This document shows positions 51,865 through 59,234 of a stretch of DNA of 59,234 nt, piece by piece. This DNA comes from Myxococcota bacterium (GTDB taxonomy: Bacteria; Myxococcota_A; Polyangia; JAAYKL01), in NCBI GenBank assembly GCA_030065855.1, contig JASJCT010000029.1, positions 1 to 59,234 on the forward strand, written 5' to 3'. Under the pieces are notes generated by a model. It was not told the origin of the DNA. It ran no database searches and saw only the letters and a list, made by a program, of their open reading frames with translations. Position 1 is the stretch's first letter. Each line of letters opens with the position of its first letter. The position numbers and the translations under genes are program-made.

Positions 51865-52511
51865 GGCGCACCTGGTTCTCGGTGGATGATCTTTGCAATG
51901 AGGGATTTTATCGTTTTTACTTCATCGATCATCAGCTGTCTGCGCCTTTTCCAAATTTGACTGCGGTTCTTACCGAATTTTGCTCCGATCTCGCCATTAT
52001 TGCTACTTTCTAGCATGCTATTGATAAGCTCATAATCCTTCTTTTTCCATCGACCCTGTAGTCCTTCAAGAACAAAGAAGAGCTGAGACAATATGCGGGA
52101 CAAGTCAACATTGACCAATTCAATGTTAAACTTTTGTCTTTTTCTCCTTTTTTTATCTGTCAACATTTTGCGCGCTCGAGTAAGCCCAGGGCCAAGCATT
52201 GCGTAAGCGATTTCCGTGTTTATCGGCGTGTTGATGACCCCTTGATGAAGGACGTAGCGCAGTTGAAAGGGCCCCCCCTGTGACAACAGGGTATCTTCAA
52301 ACTCAAAAATACAGGCAATAGCCGACGGGAGATCCTTGGCAATGCCCTGAAATTCATCCCCGAGTGTCACAGTAAAAGGGGATAAAATGGCATCTTCTTG
52401 TCGCTGGTTGCAAATTTTGACGACAGTGCCCAGGTCCTGTTGCAGGGTTTTTCCCACATATTTGCTGCTGGCTACCACATCTCCCATCAAAATATACTGG
52501 GCTATACCCAT
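51861..52511 (-). CDS. SatD family protein
   Basis: A 216-residue soluble protein with the SatD-like start IAQYILMGDVVASSK and FTVTLGDEFQGI. The C-terminal part has a predicted helix-turn-helix region (NNGEIGAKFGKNRSQIWKRRRQLM). SatD was named from streptococcal acid-tolerance genes; its biochemical role is unclear. AGGTGA lies 6-7 bases before the ATG. Four palindromic A/T sites lie upstream (see 52543-52680), and a DNA-binding function is plausible. Confidence 0.72.
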   Translation of the reverse strand: MGIAQYILMGDVVASSKYVGKTLQQDLGTVVKICNQRQEDAILSPFTVTLGDEFQGIAKDLPSAIACIFEFEDTLLSQGGPFQLRYVLHQGVINTPINTEIAYAMLGPGLTRARKMLTDKKRRKRQKFNIELVNVDLSRILSQLFFVLEGLQGRWKKKDYELINSMLESSNNGEIGAKFGKNRSQIWKRRRQLMIDEVKTIKSLIAKIIHREPGAP

Positions 52512-52542
52512 CTTATCACCTGCTATTTGTTATCCAACTGGT

Positions 52543-52680
52543 TTCATTTTAAATGAATTATATCTGTATGATTCATATTTTATGAATTTTTTTTGTTGTC
52601 AAGGCTGCTCAGAAAGATTGATTCAAAAAATATGATACATTTTAATTATGTTCATATTTTTTGATACATGTTGGGGTGTT
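52543..52680. promoter_or_regulatory. Cluster of ATTCAT-type palindromes upstream of SatD
   Basis: Perfect palindromes TTCATTT-T-AAATGAA (52543-52557) and ATTCATA-TTT-TATGAAT (52571-52587) lie one after the other, 29 bases apart centre to centre. Further on, ATTCAAAAAATATGATAC (from 52621) and TTCATATTTTTTGATAC (from 52651) form an inverted pair differing by one base in 14. The cluster lies in the SatD promoter region and looks like an operator array. Confidence 0.55.
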
Positions 52681-52702
52681 TTCTTTTCGACTTGGAAGAA
52701 TA

Positions 52703-53872
52703 TCAACAGGGTCCGAGCTCGACCCATTTGAAATAGACGTATTCGGGATTGTAAATGGCCCTGATATCTGGGGAGCAGTGGATCTGGTTACCGAACATCT
52801 CTTCCTGGGTTTGGATCTCACCGGGCTCCACGACGTATCCGCAATCTCCAGAAGCCTCCCGCCCGTTTATCTCCTCGACCCAATAGTCCCAGATCTTGGC
52901 ATTGCCTACGGTTTCTTTGTACAGCAGTGTACAAGTTTCTATAATTTCCTGTTCGTAAAGGCTCATCAGCACGTCTGTAGTGGTGATGACGCCGCCCTTG
53001 AGGAAGTCGATGCGGAGGTTGTGCGCCCTGACCTCCACATCTCGGGCAATGACCTCGGGTTGTTCGTTGGTGTAGTACCGGACCCAGATCTCGGGGATGA
53101 TCACCTTACCCCCGTTGCTCGCTCTTCTTTGTACTTCGGTTTCGAAATCCCGGTACCTGATGCCCACTTGGTCTTGACCTGCCCGGTACATTTTAATCGT
53201 GGTTTGGTCTTTGACCGGGTAGTAGTCCATGCGATTGACGTTTGGCTCTATCACACTGTTGTGGTGCTTTGCCTTGTACCACCAGTCATCGCTCCCATTC
53301 AGATCGTCGATCACATGGGTCTGCATCTCCTCGTCGAAGTGATAGGTCAATTCGATTTTGCCTTCATCGCACAAATACACCAAAACATCGAAGACAGAAA
53401 AGTAGCCCGGCTGGAAGATATCCGGACGTACAGTGGTTATCTCCTCGGGTTCGAACGAGAATGTCCCCGAGCCTTCTATTTCTACCTTCCCGGGTTCGGT
53501 TGGCACGGTAACCGGCAGATTCCCCACGAGATCGCACGCTGGAATAAATTCAGTATCTGCCTCGGTGTCCGTATCCGAGTCCGTGTCTGTATCCGAGTCT
53601 GTGTCTGTGTCTGTGTCCGAATCGGTATCTATATCCGAGTCGGTATCCGAATCAGCATCTGTATCTGTATCCGAGTCTGTGTCTGAATCCGAGTCTCCAT
53701 CTGAATCCGAGTCTGAATCGCCAGATGTGTCGTTATCATCGTCATCGTCGTCAGCGCAGTTGTCCTCAGGGTCTTGCTGGCGTAGACTGCACCCGGGTTG
53801 GCCGATGGCCCAAAGGCCACAGATACATGCGATTAGGACAAACCCACTGTTAGGTCCTATTGGTGTTCTCAT
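52703..53872 (-). CDS. Acidic-linker lipoprotein, unknown domain
   Basis: A lipoprotein of about 389 residues. The ATG at 53872 (MRTPIGPNSGFV) is preferred, with AAGGGA 7-8 bases upstream; the longer reading adds 12 residues. The signal peptide ends at GQPGC. A linker of Asp-Ser/Asp-Thr repeats (about residues 45-110) follows, and then a beta-rich domain of about 270 residues with conserved-looking Trp/Tyr and paired acidic residues (EITTVRPDIFQPGYFSVFDVLVY at its start, TCTLLYKE later). I do not recognise the family. The linker is very like that of the lipoprotein at 2639. Confidence 0.68.
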   Translation of the reverse strand: MRTPIGPNSGFVLIACICGLWAIGQPGCSLRQQDPEDNCADDDDDDNDTSGDSDSDSDGDSDSDTDSDTDTDADSDTDSDIDTDSDTDTDTDSDTDTDSDTDTEADTEFIPACDLVGNLPVTVPTEPGKVEIEGSGTFSFEPEEITTVRPDIFQPGYFSVFDVLVYLCDEGKIELTYHFDEEMQTHVIDDLNGSDDWWYKAKHHNSVIEPNVNRMDYYPVKDQTTIKMYRAGQDQVGIRYRDFETEVQRRASNGGKVIIPEIWVRYYTNEQPEVIARDVEVRAHNLRIDFLKGGVITTTDVLMSLYEQEIIETCTLLYKETVGNAKIWDYWVEEINGREASGDCGYVVEPGEIQTQEEMFGNQIHCSPDIRAIYNPEYVYFKWVELGPC

Positions 53873-54097
53873 GCTGGGGTCCCTTTCAACGTCGCCTAAA
53901 AAAATCAAGAGACATGCAATAAACCCATCCCATCGATCAGGTTGGATTATGCCTCATTAACCATCTATACTACTTACATAGAATGCGAAAAACAATCGGT
54001 TTTTATGGCAAGCTCTGGGGGACTTTGACAGTAGGCATCTATGCATCATCCTGTTTACAAGGTGCACTGACCTAGCAACACCAAAAGGGGGGAAATC

Positions 54098-55603
54098 ATG
54101 TCTGAGGACTATCAAAAAATCGAGGAATACTTCCTGAAAACGTTTGGACTCACCCTGCGAAGTGTTTACTGGGGCGAGTTCCATGCGCACACGTGCTATT
54201 CAATCGATGCCAAGGGCATGGGCGCGCGGTGTCCAGAGGCCGCGTTTAAATTCGCGCGCAAGCCAGAAAGAGAAGGGGGGCCACAACTGGATTTCCTCGC
54301 GTTAAACGATCACGCGGAGATGCCCAGCAGGCCCCAACCAACTAGTGAGACAGATCAGGATGAACACCTCAGGTGGGTCTATGAGACCTACGAAGACGCG
54401 CCAGATCCACTGTGGCAGTCAACGTTGGGCATCAGTCGAGCCCACAACAAGGAGGACGTACCTCGCGAAGCAGAGCGGTTCATCGTATTTCCGGGCTGGG
54501 AATATACCAATGTAAAGGATATGCGGATTGCAGGATCCCACGTGGGCTATGGGCACAAAACCGTCATATTCCAGAACCTGAACCCTACCGGGGATGACGC
54601 GCCCCTGCCGGACGTTAGATATGCCGCCGGTACCCCGCTGGAGCCAGGCGACCGGTCAAAAAACGCGCCAACACCAGCAGCACTATGGCGCAGGCTAGAG
54701 GAACATCGACCTTCTAGAACCGAAAGGATTGGTAGTGCGCTTACCATCATTCACACACCTGCCAAGGGGGGCGTTAAAATCAATGATCACTCCTCAGACG
54801 TGGATATTGTGGATGTGGATTTTGTTCGGAATATAGAGATATATTCCCAACATGGAAACTCAGAAGGACCACCACCTGGGCATAATAAAAATTTAAATCC
54901 AAAGGATCGGTTCAACGAAATCAGCACCAACGATCCCAGCAAGACCGTCCGTGCATTGATCCATGACAAATGGTGCGAGAACGGCGATGCTCGCTATCGC
55001 TTTAGTTTTATTGCTTGCACAGACAATCACATGGGACTGCCCGGATACATGGGCAAGCAAGAGACCATGGGAGAAGGAGAGGAGGCCAGCCCGGTCGATG
55101 CAATTTCCGATCATGTGATGGCATATCACGGGGGTAAGACCGGCATTCCAGCCAAAAGAAAAGTAAGAGACGCCCTCTGGAAAAACCTCTGGCGCCGCCA
55201 TACGATTGCCTCGAGTGGGTATAAGATACCGGTCTTATTTGCCGGAGAGATCAAGACCACAGAGCATCAGGTCAAGCCGTTGCTCATGGGGGATTGCTAT
55301 GAAGGCGAGGGCGTCAGTGCCGTCCATCTAAGGGCAATCGCACCATCCCATGTTGTACATTATAAAAACGAGTATGAAAGTTGCGATAGTATTCAAAAGA
55401 TAGCGGTTGGTATACGCCGCATTGACCTGATGATCGATGGGGAACTGGTGGATTCCTTTCCCGGTAATATCTTAGATAAAGTCATCGATGATCTGGATCC
55501 GGGAAAGAGGCATTTTATCTACATCCGTGTAGTCACAGACGACGAAAACCGAGTTTGGACCAGCCCGATTTATATCGGAAAACCAGAAAGATCTATCCGT
55601 TAA
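54098..55603 (+). CDS. DUF3604 (PHP-like) family protein
   Basis: A 501-residue protein with WGEFHAHTCYSID (25-37, with H29/H31), LALNDHAEMP (67-76, D71/H72), FPGWEYTN, HVGYGHKTVIF and the C-terminal ACTDNHMGLPGYMG. These are the metal-binding segments of the DUF3604 family, related to the PHP phosphoesterase fold. The substrate is unknown. GGGGGG lies 6-8 bases before the ATG. It has no signal peptide. It lies divergently from the linker lipoprotein. Confidence 0.82.
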   Translation: MSEDYQKIEEYFLKTFGLTLRSVYWGEFHAHTCYSIDAKGMGARCPEAAFKFARKPEREGGPQLDFLALNDHAEMPSRPQPTSETDQDEHLRWVYETYEDAPDPLWQSTLGISRAHNKEDVPREAERFIVFPGWEYTNVKDMRIAGSHVGYGHKTVIFQNLNPTGDDAPLPDVRYAAGTPLEPGDRSKNAPTPAALWRRLEEHRPSRTERIGSALTIIHTPAKGGVKINDHSSDVDIVDVDFVRNIEIYSQHGNSEGPPPGHNKNLNPKDRFNEISTNDPSKTVRALIHDKWCENGDARYRFSFIACTDNHMGLPGYMGKQETMGEGEEASPVDAISDHVMAYHGGKTGIPAKRKVRDALWKNLWRRHTIASSGYKIPVLFAGEIKTTEHQVKPLLMGDCYEGEGVSAVHLRAIAPSHVVHYKNEYESCDSIQKIAVGIRRIDLMIDGELVDSFPGNILDKVIDDLDPGKRHFIYIRVVTDDENRVWTSPIYIGKPERSIR

Positions 55604-55726
55604 GGTCGATTAAAGTCCCTCGACACGAAAAAACCAAAATACTGTTAGTCTTTCATCTTTATAGACCAAACCGCAGCAATAGTATAAAAAGAATCTTTAA
55701 ACGACGGCTGATTAAACAGAGAGATA

Positions 55727-57622
55727 ATGAGTATCCAAGCGGTTCCCAGTCTGCTTGCCTTTATCGCTGCAGTATTTCTCGGCGCGTTCGTGTTTTTTAG
55801 AAATCCCAAGAGCCTGGTGAATATCTTATATATGACGACGGTTATTTTAGCTGGCTGGTACGCATTCACTGAATTTGGGTATTGTATTTCAAAGAATTTT
55901 GATCAGGCGAGGTTTTGGTGGGAGATAGATATATTTGGACCCCTCTCATTATTATCGTTACTCTATTTTAATCTGGCATTATTCGACCAATCCCACATAT
56001 TTAAACGAAAAATATTCCATTTCATCCTAATTCCGCCTGCCCTAGCGGTTGTACTCACAATGATTACAACGGATTTAGTACACGGTCCGCCCATAGAGCA
56101 GTCTTGGGGTTGGCTTGTCGGGATATACCGATTGGATACAGTTGCAGGCAATCTTACCTATGTTTGGGTCGCTATAATGTGGTTATCTAATATTTTCATC
56201 GCAGTACGATATTATTTTAGAACCACGGACAGTCGAAAGAAAGGCCAGGCGCACATCTCCATATTTGCTATCTTGTCGGCGTTTTCAATTTTTATCATTG
56301 ATTTGTTAAGAAGTACGATTCTGCCTAATTTCAATTTTCCAACGCCCTTTAGCTTGGCGTTGATATGCTCATTTACATTGTACGCCTATGCCATCTGGAA
56401 ATACGATATGTTTGCGCTCACCCCCATCACTGCTGCAGAGAACATCATTGCCACAATGAGCGATACGCTCTTACTCGTTGCGCCCAATGGAAAAATCATA
56501 TCCGCCAACACCTCAGCACACCAGATGCTCGGATATTCCAAGTATGAAATCGAACAGCTACCTGTTGAGGCGGTCTTAGGAGAAAATGTGGAACGTCCCT
56601 CTTGGATGACATCTGCTGGCCATGATGCTGATTCGGCGACAAAATCAAATAGAATCAAATACGTTGAAACGAACTTTAGAACAAAAGACAGTAGAGAAAT
56701 ACCCATTTCTCTCGCAGGATCAGCGCTGTTTGACAATATGCAAAAACCACTGGGCTTCGTCCTCATCGGTCGGGATATCAGCGAAAAACAGAAAGCCGAA
56801 GCAGAGCTTCGCCAGCATCGGGATCATTTGGAGGAGCTGGTGGCACAGCGGACGCGAGAGCTCGAGCAGGAGATGGTTGAAAAATTGCAGATCACAGACA
56901 CGGTGCACCGGCAACGCCATGCCCTGGACACTTCTCAGGAGCAATTGCGCCTCCTGGGCGAACGGCTCGCCGAGGTCAAGGAAGAGGAAAGCGCCCGTAT
57001 CGCACGGGATCTCCACGACGAGCTGGGACAACTCCTGACCAGTCTTAAAATCGACGCCTCCCTTCTCGCGAGGCACCTCAAACAAGGCGCTGTAGTGGGC
57101 CCGGATGCAGCGACCCGCGCAGAGACCATTGAAGAGGTGGCTGCCAGATCCATCGGCGCGGTGCAGCGCATTACCAAGGAGCTCCGTCCCTCCATGTTGG
57201 ACGGCATCGGCCTGGTACCCACCATCGAGTGGATGGTGTCTGAGTTCGTCACACGCACGGAAATTGAGGTCGCCTTTGACGGTCAGATCCAAAGCACCGA
57301 CCTGGATCGCTCCTTGGCCACGGCAGTGTATCGCATCATTCAAGAATCCCTCACCAACGTGGCCCGCCACGCCAAGGCCACAAAGGTCCGCATTGCATTG
57401 AGCGAACAGGAGGGCGTGATTTTCGCAGTCATTGAGGACAATGGGGTGGGCATCACCGAACACCAGGTAGCAAATCCGGAATCGGTCGGCCTGTTGGGTA
57501 TGACCGAGCGGGCCCGGCCCTTTGGCGGCGCAGTGACCGTCCAAGGCGAGTCCGGCAAAGGCACCACTGTCTCCCTCCGCATGCCAACAGCCACCGACCT
57601 CCCGACCAATCCCTCGAAGTGA
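55727..57622 (+). CDS. 7TM-PAS histidine kinase (HisKA_3 type)
   Basis: A 631-residue membrane sensor kinase. The first ~220 residues contain seven hydrophobic segments resembling the 7TM histidine kinase N-terminal domain. A PAS domain (about 245-355) is followed by a coiled coil (HLEELVAQRTRELEQEM). The dimerisation domain is of HisKA_3/NarX type with phospho-His in RIARDLHDELGQLLTSLKID, and the ATPase domain ends VIEDNGVGI and GKGTTVSLRMP. No response regulator follows; a NarL-type partner should be elsewhere. Ribosome binding GAGAGATA before the ATG at 55727 is moderate. Confidence 0.9.
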   Translation: MSIQAVPSLLAFIAAVFLGAFVFFRNPKSLVNILYMTTVILAGWYAFTEFGYCISKNFDQARFWWEIDIFGPLSLLSLLYFNLALFDQSHIFKRKIFHFILIPPALAVVLTMITTDLVHGPPIEQSWGWLVGIYRLDTVAGNLTYVWVAIMWLSNIFIAVRYYFRTTDSRKKGQAHISIFAILSAFSIFIIDLLRSTILPNFNFPTPFSLALICSFTLYAYAIWKYDMFALTPITAAENIIATMSDTLLLVAPNGKIISANTSAHQMLGYSKYEIEQLPVEAVLGENVERPSWMTSAGHDADSATKSNRIKYVETNFRTKDSREIPISLAGSALFDNMQKPLGFVLIGRDISEKQKAEAELRQHRDHLEELVAQRTRELEQEMVEKLQITDTVHRQRHALDTSQEQLRLLGERLAEVKEEESARIARDLHDELGQLLTSLKIDASLLARHLKQGAVVGPDAATRAETIEEVAARSIGAVQRITKELRPSMLDGIGLVPTIEWMVSEFVTRTEIEVAFDGQIQSTDLDRSLATAVYRIIQESLTNVARHAKATKVRIALSEQEGVIFAVIEDNGVGITEHQVANPESVGLLGMTERARPFGGAVTVQGESGKGTTVSLRMPTATDLPTNPSK

Positions 57623-57637
57623 CACCCCTGATCGAGC

Positions 57638-58915
57638 CTATTCGTCCATCTCCAGCTGGGTTGCCGGGTCGATGGCCTCGGCTTTTTTCTTTATGGTTAT
57701 GGGGACTTGTAACACACCGTCCACCTCTTCCAGGTCCAACCACCACTTCTGGTCGTAATCGGCTTTGCCATAGCCCAGCAAGTCGTCTCCCCAGACACCG
57801 AACCGCCTGAGGAACGGAATCTTGCGCATGCTCCAATTGATGGCCCTGTGGAATGGGGTGTAGGGTTTGTTCCACGGGCACACCTTGATGCACGTACCGC
57901 AGCCCGATCCGTGCTGGTTACCAACCCTCATGGCAGTGCAGCGCTTTGCGTTCGTAGGCCATTTTTCATAACCGTTGTACATCTCCTTGGGCCCGTCGCT
58001 GATAGCATTGGCTGGGCATTCCCGTGCGCATTTCTGACACTTGTCACAAAAATCCTGCAAGCCAAAATCGATGGGCTTGTCTACTGCAAGGGGGAGATCC
58101 GTGGTCACCACCGCTGCTTTGAACCGTGGGCCTAAAAACGGATTGAGCACCACGTCGCCGATGCGGCTTATCTCTCCCAGGCCAGCCCACAACAAGATGG
58201 GCGGCACCACCACTTGGTAGTTCATCGCGAAGTGGGCTCTGGCCGGATAGCCCAGGCGCCGAATATAATCTGCCAGGGCACAGGCGATAAACCCAGACGC
58301 GGTATAGGCCATGAAGCTCATGGCATTGCTGATCCAGTCCCTGCCGCTGAACGCGGCTGCGGTCCGCCAATCCTGGTCGATCAGGATCCCGATAGCGTAT
58401 TTGTGCGCCAGTGTGACCGGCGACCCATCGGCTTTCGAATGGGTAAATACCGAGTAAGGGGGTAACTTGCAGATACCCACCATGTCTGCGCGCAGAAAAT
58501 AGGCCACTTCTTTGATGTGCCGGGCCAAGTCCACTGGGTCTTCTGGCAGGGGTGCCTTAGCAGGGGCCACTGACGCCAGTGGCTTCCAAGACGATACACC
58601 CCACGGCGTGCCAGAAGCGTCTGTTGTTTTGGTTGGCCCTTCTACCAAGTGGCCCAGGTTGCCCCCCATGGCCACCAGTGCACCAGACAATGGATGCTTG
58701 GGCACGAACCGCTTGTACTCCTGTTTGAGCCTCGGGCCAAAATTCCCAATGCCAGCTTGGTGAAACCCGCCGTCCCGCTCGTCTACTCGCTGGATCTGAT
58801 CTTCGTTTACCCGGGTTGTTGGCTGGTCCACTCGCTTGATCCGATGGACCGGGTAGGGATCAGGCCGATCCAACCGCCCCTTATTTCGATGGTCTGCGTG
58901 CAATGTCCGCTTCAT
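57638..58915 (-). CDS. Reductive-dehalogenase-like corrinoid iron-sulfur protein, no Tat signal
   Basis: A 425-residue protein. The N-terminus has QPTTRVNEDQIQRVDERDGGF (31-51), typical of reductive dehalogenase catalytic subunits, but no Tat signal precedes it. A nitroreductase-like corrinoid-binding body follows, with FMAYTASGFIACALADYIRRLG at about 201-222. Two 4Fe-4S motifs lie near the C-terminus: C290-x2-C293-x2-C296-x3-C300-P and C339-x2-C342-x3-C346-P. There is no rdhB membrane anchor gene nearby, so it should be cytoplasmic. Its distant relatives include epoxyqueuosine reductase, but the N-terminal motif supports RdhA. An organohalide or another substrate is possible. The AAGG 7 bases upstream supports the ATG at 58915. 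Confidence 0.78.
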   Translation of the reverse strand: MKRTLHADHRNKGRLDRPDPYPVHRIKRVDQPTTRVNEDQIQRVDERDGGFHQAGIGNFGPRLKQEYKRFVPKHPLSGALVAMGGNLGHLVEGPTKTTDASGTPWGVSSWKPLASVAPAKAPLPEDPVDLARHIKEVAYFLRADMVGICKLPPYSVFTHSKADGSPVTLAHKYAIGILIDQDWRTAAAFSGRDWISNAMSFMAYTASGFIACALADYIRRLGYPARAHFAMNYQVVVPPILLWAGLGEISRIGDVVLNPFLGPRFKAAVVTTDLPLAVDKPIDFGLQDFCDKCQKCARECPANAISDGPKEMYNGYEKWPTNAKRCTAMRVGNQHGSGCGTCIKVCPWNKPYTPFHRAINWSMRKIPFLRRFGVWGDDLLGYGKADYDQKWWLDLEEVDGVLQVPITIKKKAEAIDPATQLEMDE

Positions 58916-59234
58916 GATATGGCCTTACCCCCAGCGCTCCCTTACGCGGATGGAAACCCGCGGGTGGCACTGATTCATACCCCGTTTTTGCTTTGACTTA
59001 AACCGTTCATTGAACCAAACCCAATCAGATGACGTTTTTATGATGACGTTTTCGTAGAATTCTCGTCGGGATTCTGGGAAAATAAAGGAAATGAAGGGAC
59101 CGATCAAATTCCATATATTTTGCTTTACAGTTATATATTTCATACAAGATTAAATAGCATCGCTGAGAGCTATTGGAAGAATAGGGATTATCGTAACCGA
59201 ACCGGCTATCCTAATATGCCAAATTGGATGGCGG
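58916..59234. other. Right-edge intergenic region, no gene recognised
   Basis: I see no convincing gene in these 319 bases. A short minus-strand open frame (58925-59143) lacks a good ribosome binding site and any recognisable motif. The A/T-rich part near 59110-59160 could hold the promoter of the dehalogenase-like gene. Confidence 0.4.

Noticed and set aside
52661..53686. Long plus-strand open frame (341 codons) opposite the linker lipoprotein
   Set aside because: It mirrors the low-complexity GAY repeats of the real lipoprotein gene and starts without a ribosome binding site; the minus-strand protein has a signal peptide and linker.
53433..53960. Plus-strand Ser/Val-rich frame
   Set aside because: Antisense reading of the Asp-Ser/Asp-Thr linker; the low complexity explains the open frame.
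58925..59143. Minus-strand 72-codon frame
   Set aside because: Weak start and no recognisable domain; it overlaps the likely promoter of the dehalogenase-like gene.

Overview
The window looks like a piece of an uncultured, anaerobic, sulfur-metabolising bacterium of the former Deltaproteobacteria. A Myxococcota-like or related lineage fits best, but this is an inference. Pointers are a reductive-type dissimilatory sulfite reductase cluster (dsrABD plus dsrMKJOP), a Na+-pumping NADH:quinone reductase operon, secreted lipoproteins with long Asp-Thr/Asp-Ser linkers, ExbD-like periplasmic domains of the type common in myxobacteria, and many sensor proteins. No rRNA or tRNA gene was seen, so taxonomy cannot be fixed from this window.

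Layout. 1-0.46 kb: 3' end of a REP-associated (Y1) transposase cut by the window edge. 0.65-2.5 kb: an ECF sigma factor translationally coupled to an anti-sigma factor that carries two ExbD/TolR-type periplasmic domains. 2.6-6.1 kb: an acidic-linker lipoprotein with a GH18-like motif, an M17 aminopeptidase, and a nucleotidyltransferase toxin-antitoxin pair. 6.2-7.7 kb: a methyltransferase-glycosyltransferase fusion. 7.9-15.1 kb: nqrABCDEF-apbE-nqrM, a complete Na+-NQR operon with its flavinylation and iron maturation factors. 15.3-19.1 kb: an unknown protein, a C_GCAxxG redox-type protein, a decayed ORF remnant and an archaeal-type AAA ATPase. 19.1-24.5 kb (minus strand): a cobalamin riboswitch followed by cobU-cobT-cobS-btuF-ABC ATPase-permease. 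24.7-31.1 kb: a sigma-54 activator, then a CheX-like protein, an HDOD response regulator, a PAS histidine kinase and an HD-GYP response regulator. 31.3-33.2 kb: a von Willebrand A protein. 33.3-33.5 kb: a 17-bp tandem array capped by inverted repeats.

33.8-46.7 kb is the core: dsrA-dsrB-dsrD-dsrL-dsrN, a HEAT-like protein, a TPR protein, dsrC, an RsbRD-N-type protein and dsrMKJOP, all on the plus strand. This links sirohaem-amide cofactor synthesis (DsrN), sulfite reduction (DsrAB), the trisulfide carrier (DsrC), an NAD(P)H:acceptor oxidoreductase (DsrL) and the quinone-linked membrane complex (DsrMKJOP). 46.7-59.2 kb: a peroxiredoxin-like protein, a probable outer-membrane protein, a double-receiver/PPDK-N protein, a SatD-family pair with palindromic upstream sites, a second acidic-linker lipoprotein, a DUF3604 protein, a 7TM histidine kinase and a reductive-dehalogenase-like protein without a Tat signal.

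How it may fit together (inference): Na+-NQR and DsrMKJOP would connect NADH and quinone pools to sulfur respiration, with DsrL allowing a direct NAD(P)H link to DsrAB. The B12 salvage/uptake operon could supply corrinoid to the dehalogenase-like protein and other B12 enzymes. The most unusual items are the anti-sigma/ExbD fusion, DsrL and DsrN inside a reductive dsr cluster together with two helical-repeat proteins, and the palindrome-capped tandem array.
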